Shown here: in pieces, positions 56,147 through 64,000 of the stretch
Numbering within the stretch: position 1 is the first letter of the stretch
Layout: every line of letters begins with the position of its first letter
Source of the DNA: Acanthamoeba castellanii str. Neff
Taxonomy: Eukaryota > Discosea > Longamoebia > Acanthamoebidae
DNA length: 64,000 bases
Assembly: GCF_000313135.1 (NCBI RefSeq)
Contig: NW_004457252.1
Location: 109,437 to 173,436 of the forward strand
Direction of reading: 5' to 3'
Position numbers and translations under genes: made by a program
Notes under the pieces: model-generated
The model's database searches: none
What the model was told of the DNA's origin: nothing
What the model saw: the letters and a program-made list of their open reading frames with translations, nothing else

Positions 56147-57332
56147 ATGGGGAATAGTCAGTCGCAGCAGCAGCAGCACTTCACGGCCAACGAGCTGCGT
56201 GCCCTGCTGGGGAAGGACAACCAATGGTACCGGCACCAGCAGCAGCACCCGCAGGTGGCCGAGGAGAACCTCTTCGACGACGATTTCGTGGCCAAGCAGT
56301 ACCTCCACGAATTGGGCAGCTGCACCCACATCTACAAGGAGCAGGACCAGCTGCTCCAGAAACGCCTCGAGAGCTACGAGAAGGGCCTCAACCTCATGCT
56401 CTCGCTCGCGGTCACGCACAACCCGGGCTTCCAGGAGAAGGAGATGAGGTGGCTCAAGAAGGAGATGGAGCACCTCACCCAGTCCCCCACCAACGCCTTC
56501 GCCTCGGTCCTCGACAAGCGCCTGCTCCTCCTGCGCCACTACTACCTCGCCCTCATCCGCTTCGACCAGCGCCAGCACGTACGGCCACCAACCACCACCA
56601 CCTCTCTCTCTCTGCAATGGGTGTCCATTTTATTTATTTATTTATCGAGTCATTTTTATTTATTTATTTATTTATGTGGCTGTGGCATAGCCAGGCACGA
56701 AAGCAGGTTTTTGCTCACTTTTGTTCTCTCCCTCTCTCCCTTTGTCTCGCACATGTGGGCAGTATCGGAAGCGTATCCCGGCGCCGCCCGCACCGCCCAC
56801 CGTGGCCGGGGTGGAGCAGCCGGCAGCCGCTGCCGCCACGCGCAGGGTGGACCTCACCTCACTCCTGCGGCAGCGCCTGCGGCAGCGCCAGGCCCAGCGA
56901 GCATCGGCCGCTGCTGCCGCGGCACCAACGGTATTACCTCCCGGGTCGCCCCGCCCCGCCCCGTCCCGCCCCGCCAATTCTCGCGTCTGCTCTCTCCTCG
57001 CATACATCGGTCGAGTGGTGGAGAAGTGGCCCACCGTTGTGCGGTGTGTGGGGTTGTCGTTTTTCGCGTTTTTTCCGGTCGCTGTGGTGAGCTGGGGCGT
57101 GTCGACGTCTCATGTGGATGAGGGGGCGGGTGGCAGGGCGAGCCACAGGAGACGCCGGCGACGGGCGAGGCAGGACAATCGGGTGCGGAGCCGCCGGGTC
57201 CATCGTCGACGAGTGGCGCGGCGCAGAGTCCTCCTCCCGAGGTCCAGCAGCAGCAGCAGCAGCAGCTGGAGGAGGAGAGCGTGTCCCTGGCCGAGATAGG
57301 TTCGCTCATCGGACTCATGCTCGAGGAGGAAG

Positions 57333-57364
<32 letters not shown>

Positions 57365-60300
57365 GAGGAGGAGGAAGGGCAGCAAGCGGTGGCCGAAGCG
57401 GAGGGCACAGGAGCGGTGGCCGACGACGATGCCGACGACGAGGTGGAGCGCAAGGCCGAGGAGCAGCTTCGCCGCGAGGAGGAGCGCCGGAAGGCCGAAG
57501 AGGGAGAGGCCGCCCGGCCCAAGAGGAGCGACCAGGAAACCTTTGTGTGGAGCCTCTTCCAGGTACACATGTGTGCCCGCCTCTTCTCTCCCCTCCTCTT
57601 ATTCCTCTCTCTATCTATCTATCTCGATCCCACTCTCTCACTCTCACTCTCACTCTCACTCTCGCCAACACTCGCTCGCAGGGCACGTTGGACGAGCCCC
57701 TGTTGGAGAGGGTGCTGGCGAGCCTACGGGAGCTGCCCGCGGGCGAGCAGCTGCTGTGCGTCGACCACCACGACAACGACTTTGACTGGAGCCGACCGCC
57801 ACCCGAGGCCGGGGAACAGGCCGAGCAACGCGACGCCGACGCCAAAGATGAGAGCCTTGCGCCCTCAACTGAGTACGTACCCCCGCCCGCCCTTGGAACT
57901 CTCGCTTTTTCGTCGCCCATGCGCGCCACACGTGCTGACGGTCGGCCCGTCCACGCTGGACAGGACTTCGAAGGAGGTGCGGGAGTTTGAGGAGAGCCTG
58001 CTGTGCCACCTGGTGGGCCACCTCTTCGAGATCGAGCAGCAAACCATGGCCGACCTCCTCCACTCCGCCGCCGCCGCCGCCGCCAGAAATAGCGCCGTCG
58101 AGGACGAAGCCGAACAGCCGTCGGACAAACAGGACGTCGCACCTGCCACGACGACGCCATCGTCGCACACATCTGAACCACGGCACGTACCATCCTTGTT
58201 GCTTCTCTATGCTCTCTTATCTCTGCTCTCTCTCTCTGCTCTCTCTCTCTCTCGCCCCCCTCTTGTTGGGTGCTTCCAGGAGGCGTGTGTTGTTTGTCGC
58301 GTTCGTTGTTCGTCGGTGTTGTTCTCACATGATGATCTATTCGCATGTGGCCAGGCCTGCCATGCGTTTGGTGCAGATCCTGCAGAAGGACCTGCTGAAG
58401 GACGTCGCGTTCTCGCAGTATCAACAGAGCAGGCTCGCCGCCCAGCAGCAGCAGCCGCAGGCAACCCACGAGGAGCGGGCCAGCGCGGAAAAGGAGGCGC
58501 GCCTTCGCCTGCGCAACTTGGTCCACTACGCGCGCACGGTGATCGGCCATGCCACTCGCCTTCTCGATGCCGCGCTCGACACCACCGCACGCCTGGCCCT
58601 TCTCCGCGAGAAGGAGGAGCGGGAGCGCCTCGAGAAGGAGGAGCGCGAGAAGGGGGAGCTCGAAAAGCCGGAGGGCATGGACCACGTCGAAGAAGACGGC
58701 AAGGCCTCCTCCGCCACGGCGGCGGCGGCGGCGACGGCGGACCACCAGAACAACCAGCTCCCGCCGGCGACAAGGCGACCGCAAGGCGGCTCCGCGGCGA
58801 CGCCGGCGGCTCCGGTGGATGAGCGAGTCCGAGAGGCTCTCGTGCAGGGCATCGTGCTGCGCATCGTGAGGCCTCTCGCCACCGCCCTCTGCCTGTTCCT
58901 CGACGACGCCCCCTCGGGGGGCGCCAACAGCCGCCTGCACCAGCACCTGGCCTCCTCTCTCCTGAGCCCCCTCGTCTCCCTCCTCAAGTCTCTGGGTACC
59001 GCTCCTCCTCCTCCTCCTCCCTCCCCCCGCTCGTGCTTCCCGCGGGTGGTGGCTGCTGGAGGTGTGCGACGTATTGGGGGGGGGAGCGGCACTGCGCTGA
59101 CACAGCGCGTGCGTACGCACAGACGCGATCAACGCGAGGGCCGATGACGTGTCGGGCGCGGAGGTCGACTACCACGAGCGGGAGAACGCCAAGCTGCTCT
59201 TCAAGACCGTCGACCGGAAGAAGGTGGAGACGCCGCACAACTACTACCCCAACACCGACGAGGAGAAGGTGGTGCGCATCCCCGGTGCCACTCACCTGTG
59301 CGTCACCTTCGACGAGCGGTGCAACCTTGTACGTCCGCCCATCTGCCCACCCGTCTTTTTTCTATATATATATATAGAAGAGAGAATAGAGGGCAGTGCC
59401 CAGCGCGGCACCGCACGCAGGGTGCGATGATCATCGTCGATCATCAGCCTGCTCACATGGGTATGCGGCGCCCGCCCGGTCGTCTCTCGGTGGGTGGATG
59501 GTTGGGGGCGCGATGGGGGGGGGGCTTGGAATGCAGGAGAAGGACAGGGACTTCCTGCACTTGTACAGACGGCCGGGCAAGCAGCAGCCCATCTTCACTC
59601 CGTTCACGGGGCCTCCCAACGCGTGGCCCCGCATCCCCATCATCGTGCCGGGCGACACCGTCTGCTTCCACTTCACCTCCGACCCCTTCAACACGTACGT
59701 GCCACCCCTCTGCCCGAGTCACAGCACACTCGACTGGCCGAGTCCTCACCACGTGTGTTTCCTCTCTGCTCTCTGCTCTCTCTCTGCTCTCCTTCTATTG
59801 GTGTGTGTCGCGTATGTATGTACGTATGCATGTACGTGCGTGCGTGCGTGTGGTACACGATCCACAGCTACTGGGGGTACCGTTGTATCGTAACGGGGTT
59901 GACGTTGGAGAGCTCGGTGGTGCCGCTGTGGGACCTGGAGCGCACGGTGTCGTCGCTGGTGGGCCGATGCGTGAAGCACCTCCTCGTGGGACCTGCCCTG
60001 GGCAAGGCCGAGGCGGCCCTGGCCAGGTGGCTCGACTCGGACCTGCTCGCGGGGGGCCTCTTGGCATCGGCTGCTCCAGCCGACCACGACGTCGTCGACC
60101 TCGACCGCCTCCTCCGCGTGGACGTCTCGCGAGACAAAGAGGCCGAGCGGAGCGCTGCCGACGACGCGGAGCAGGAGGCCCAGGCCGCCAAAGAGGGGGA
60201 CGAGGAGCTGGCCTGGCTGCTTGCGGAGGGCATGGCCGAGCAGGGGCGGGGCGCGGAGGGCGCCCCCGGCTACCGCCAGCTGTTCGCGCAAAAGAACCGG

Positions 60301-63300
60301 GAGCTGCCGGACATGTTTGACCGATTCGGCGGAGAGGTCATCGACGAGGCCATGCGCTGGTTTGTTGCTGCCGCTCTACGCCACCTCCGCCTGGTCGACG
60401 TCGCCCGCAAACAGGTCCAGCCTCCCCTCCCACCACTCGCGTTCTTGCTTCTTGCTTCTTCTTCTTTGCTTCCTCCTCCTCCTCCTCCTCCTCCTCCTCC
60501 TCGACGAATTGGCTGACCTCTACGCGGTGGAACTGGCGGCGTAGGAGAGGACGGAGGACGAGGAGAAGCTGCTGAGCGCGGTATGGCGGGAGGCCAAGAA
60601 TCTGCGCAGGTGGGTTGTACAGGAGAAGCAGCGCATCGCCAACGAAATCAGCGAGATCGAGAGGCAGAAGGAGGAACAGGCCCAAGCCGCCGTCGCCGCC
60701 GCCGCCAACGTCAACGTTGTCTCGGGATCGACGTCCTCCAGCTCCACCGCGACTGGCGCCGCGGAGCCGCCGGCTCAGGCGCTCAGCGGCAGTGCATCGG
60801 CGGCGGTGGTGCCGGAGAAGAAACCTCCGGTGGATCGCACCACGTACGAGTACTTCCGCGACACGATGGTGGCCAAGCTGCGCGTGCTCCTCCTGCGTGT
60901 CCGCCCCTCGTCCGCTCAACACGTCCCCGCCCTGCTCTCCGCCATTGCAGGCACGCCGCCCACCTCCCCCTCTGCGCCGATCCCCCCCCCACCACCACTT
61001 GCTAATTGGCTGTCGTCTCTTGTGGTGGATGACGTATCGCGCCTTGTTGTCTCATTCCTCCTCCTCCTCCTCCCGTGTGCTGGTGGCTGGTGGCTGGTGG
61101 CTGGTGGATGTGGGTATGCATAGACTATGTGAAGCACACGCCCGAGGCGTCGCCCGTGCCGGTGCTGCTGCGCCGGGAGAGGCGGGCACACGCGAGGGCC
61201 AAAGCGCTGGAGACCATCCACGACCTGGTCCGCTCGCTCTCCCTGCTCTCCGCCAAGCAGGACGTCCTCCGCATCGCCGCGTGCGCCTGGCGGTACGACT
61301 CACACCACACGCCACACGCCACACGCCTCGCCTGGTTGGCAGCAGGCCCCCCCACTCACACTCACCCCCTCCCTCCCGGCAGATCGATTGAAGGCGTCGT
61401 GGCCTCGGCGGATGCCGCTGCAGCGCAAGCCAGTAGTCGGGGCAGCCACTATCTGAGCAACACAAGCGGGTGCGGGGAGGCCGTGAGGGAGCAGCTGCGT
61501 GGGAGCTTCAGCTCGCTCTACCAGTACCTCACCGCCCTGCTTGTGGCGCCCGGTCCTCATCCGACGGACATCATCACGTGCGGCCACGTCCTGAACTTCT
61601 GGTGCCTCAACTTCAAGCCGGAGGACCACCACTTCCTCACCCAAACCCACATCCTGGTACACCACCACCACCACCAGCAGCCGCCACCACCGCGTGCCAC
61701 GCACGCGTCATTACAACCACCGCACCCCATTGGGGGAGGGGGGGAGTGAGTGCATGCTAACCCATGGGTTCGACGACGACGACGACGACGTGGTCGGTGG
61801 CAAACCAATTTCCAGGATATTTGCCACGACCTCATGACCACGTCGGGCAGCGGCGAGAACAAGGCGAGGCGTCGGCTGCGGGTGCTGGGGCGGTTGGCCT
61901 TCCGGTATCTGGCCATCCAGTGCCTGGCCCCCGGGGCTTCGCAGGCCGACCGCACCGCAGCCCAGCAGCACCTCCTGGAGACCATCGTCCAGGACCTCGA
62001 GCTCTCCATCAGCTTCCTCCACCAAAAGAGGCAGGACCTCGGCCGCGTCATGTCCTCCGGTGACATCGGTACACACCACCACCACGCCTTTCCTCTCTCC
62101 GTCTCTCTCCGTCTCTCTCTCTCTCTCTCTCTCTCGGTCGGTCGATTGTTTGATTGAGGAGGGAGCGGGGCGGTGTACATCAGGCGCGTCGGAGGAGGGC
62201 GACATCACGCCCGACACCGTGGCCTACCACAAGGAGGAGAAGTTCTGCTACGCCCAGCTGGTGCTGTTCCACACCGTCACGTCCCAGGAGACCCCCGCCA
62301 ACGACGCCTTCCTCGCCACCTCCCGCATCATGCGCCTTCTCCTCTTCGTTCACTTTGCCGGTACCGGCCCACTCTCCCTCTTTTTTTCCGCCTTTGCGTC
62401 CTTGCGACGCGATGCACCTTTTACACGACACACACACACACACGACACACCCTCTTCCCCGCCTATACCAACTCTGGAGTGTTTTGGTTTTGGTTTGGTT
62501 TGGGTTGTTGGGGGGGGGTTGTGTGCGCAGGAACGCCCGAGCTGCAGAGGCTCGCGCTACGGATGCTGCGGCGCATCCTGCCGCTCGTGGACCCCGCCCT
62601 GTTCGACCGCTCGCCGGAGCTCCTGGACTTCGTGACCGCGGGCGATGCCGGAGATCTCATCCCCTTCGGCGTGTCCCCATTCGGCAACGACGACGACGAC
62701 GACGGCCAAGAGAAGGGCAATGGCGACGAGCTGCCGGCGGCGGGCGCCGGAGTGACGAACGCGCTCGTGCGACATTTCTTCGGGCTGCTCGGGCAGCGCC
62801 TGTTCCTCGACGCCGGAGAGAAGACGGGCACGCTGCGGCACCGGCTCACGGCGTCGCACACGGCGTCGTTTGCGCACAACTTCAGAGACGGGCAGGTGGC
62901 CTTCATGGAGGGCGAGGAGGTCCTCATGCTCCTCCGCTCGCTCGTCGAGAGCAGCGCCTCGCCCCCCACGACGTCGTGGTCGGCCCTCATCACGGCCGCT
63001 GCCCGCAACGCCCTCCTCGCCCTGCCCGCCCTCGTCGAAGCCCAGCGCTTCGCCCTCATCCCTGACCTCTACCGCCGCCCCCGCCCCGTCTACCACACCC
63101 TCGCCGCCCTCTGCCTCCTCGGCGGCTGCGTCGAGGGCCTCCGCGTCGGCGGCCGCATCGAGGCACGTACCCCCGCACCCCACACCCCAAACACACCCAC
63201 CCGCACACACACACACACACACACGCTCCCCCATCCCAAAATCACACACGCTCCCTCGCCCGTGGTTGGTTTTGGTGTGTGTGTGTGTGTGTGCGTTGGC

Positions 63301-64000
63301 CTGGGTGTGCGCACTGGTGGCGTTGTGGTGGCGTGGTGGTGGTGCTGACGCGCAGCCCTTCTTGCTTGACCTGCGCAGGTGACCTCGACGAGGGAGCTGG
63401 GCACGCTGGTCTTCTACGACCGGCGGTCGTCGCAGGCCAAGCTCATCCTGGACTCGAGCCCCGACAAGGTGATCGACGTGTACCCGGGCAAGATCCGCGC
63501 GCATCCCGAATTTAAAATCAACCCGGACCGCTTGCCCCTCACCAAGGTAGCACCACTACTCTCTGTACATCCGCCACGCCACGCCACGCCACGCCACGGC
63601 GCACCTTATTCCGGAGGGGGGGAGGGAGGGGGTGGCGCCCGCTCCGCTCCCCCGTCATCCGCTCTCCAACGTGGCGCCGACTGAATTTTCTCTTTTTTTC
63701 CTTTTTCTTTTCTTTGGTTGGTTACGTCGACCGCGCAGGATCTGTTGGACGCCCTGATCATCTTCGCCAAGGTGTCCGACAAGCGCGACGAGGAGCGGCG
63801 CCGGCTGAAGGAACAGAAGGAGAGGGCCGAGCGGGAGAAAAAAGAGCGCGAGGCACGCGAAGCGCGAGAGCGCCAGGAGCGCGAGGAGGAGGAAGAGCGG
63901 AAGCGGCAGGAGGCAGCGGCCGCCGCGACGCCTCCCGAATGGACGTGCGAGATGTGCACCCTCATCAACGAAATCAACGAGCCGGTACCCTCCCCTCCCC
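56147..64000 (+). CDS. Giant CUB-like / RanBP2-zinc-finger protein, N-myristoylation motif (3' end beyond window)
   Basis: About 18 exons and roughly 1,800 residues in the window; it continues past 64000. The start MGNSQSQQQQ has Gly2 and Ser6, a good N-myristoylation signal. Then: helical segments (ELRALLGKDNQWYRHQQQ, QKRLESYEKGLNLML); a Gln/Glu-rich linker (57330-57400, CAG repeat); helices (LLCHLVGHLFEIEQQTMADL); a beta-sandwich of the CUB-like type seen in ZZEF1/HECTD4-class giants (PHNYYPNTDEEKVVRIPGAT, VTFDERCNL, WPRIPIIVPGDTVCFHFTSD, YWGYRCIVTG); long armadillo-like helices (ELQRLALRMLRRILPLVDPA); a Glu/Arg coiled coil; and the first half of a RanBP2 zinc finger (EWTCEMCTLINEINEP) at 63940-63985, cut by an intron. 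No catalytic ligase domain is seen. The class, a large ubiquitin-pathway scaffold possibly at membranes, is inferred. Its relation to the left-edge gene is suggestive only. Confidence 0.65.
57336..57363 (+). repeat. CAG repeat, poly-Gln (coding)
   Basis: About nine CAG codons followed by GAG codons in the right-edge giant gene, encoding Gln then Glu in a linker. A smaller CAG cluster lies at 57246-57270. Confidence 0.85.

Overview
This is nuclear DNA from a GC-rich, gene-dense, intron-rich free-living protist. The best match I can propose is an amoebozoan of the Acanthamoeba type. The support is: nearly every gene is cut by many short GT-AG introns (about 50-150 nt), intergenic spaces are often under 300 bp, codons favour G/C at the third position, and a 5S rRNA gene on the minus strand resembles the Acanthamoeba 5S sequence as I remember it. 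The organism name is an inference. The families (COPI coat, Paf1 complex, RhoGEF, mitochondrial carriers, SLC26/SulP, Cu/Zn SOD) only prove a eukaryote.

Layout, left to right. 1-13412 (minus): one very large gene running off the left edge, with a RanBP2-type zinc finger, a SPRY domain and a short block of RNA-polymerase-II-CTD-like heptads. 13649-17844 (plus): alpha-COP, essentially complete. 18161-23170 (minus): SLC26/SulP anion transporter with STAS domain. 23420-27197 (plus): a fusion of a nucleotidyltransferase domain to a T4 Rnl1-like RNA ligase domain that seems to have lost its catalytic residues. 27238-28781 (minus): mitochondrial carrier of the folate/FAD (SLC25A32/Flx1) type. 29315-29933 (plus): Cu/Zn superoxide dismutase. 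30282-32333 (plus): acidic low-complexity protein with an AT-hook. 32553-32670 (minus): 5S rRNA, beside a 16-base N gap. 32876-37710 (minus): CTR9. 37788-39411 (plus): glutaredoxin-3/PICOT. 40592-43202 (minus): a second mitochondrial carrier. About 43518-48752 (plus): RhoGEF (DH-PH). 48820-52787 (minus): MFS transporter with a histidine-rich N-terminus. 54969-55775 (minus): YAE1-domain protein. 56147-64000 (plus): a second very large gene with a CUB-like domain and a RanBP2 zinc finger, running off the right edge.

Two stretches (39412-40591 and about 53100-54890) are visibly lower in GC and differ in texture from the rest. They hold exon-like and broken coding pieces rather than clear genes. 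The second contains a 41-bp tandem duplication that shifts the reading frame.

The genes do not form an operon-like pathway. They are ordinary housekeeping and accessory eukaryotic genes, mostly in divergent or convergent pairs. Divergent pairs sharing a short promoter space are 1-13412/COPA, SLC26/NTase-ligase, carrier/SOD, CTR9/GLRX3 (77 bp), carrier/RhoGEF and YAE1/the right-edge giant gene. SOD, GLRX3 and YAE1 all bear on redox or Fe-S biology, but nothing in the sequence shows coordinated control. Coordinates of multi-exon genes run from start codon to stop codon and include introns. Exon joins were read by eye from splice signals and frame, without transcript data.
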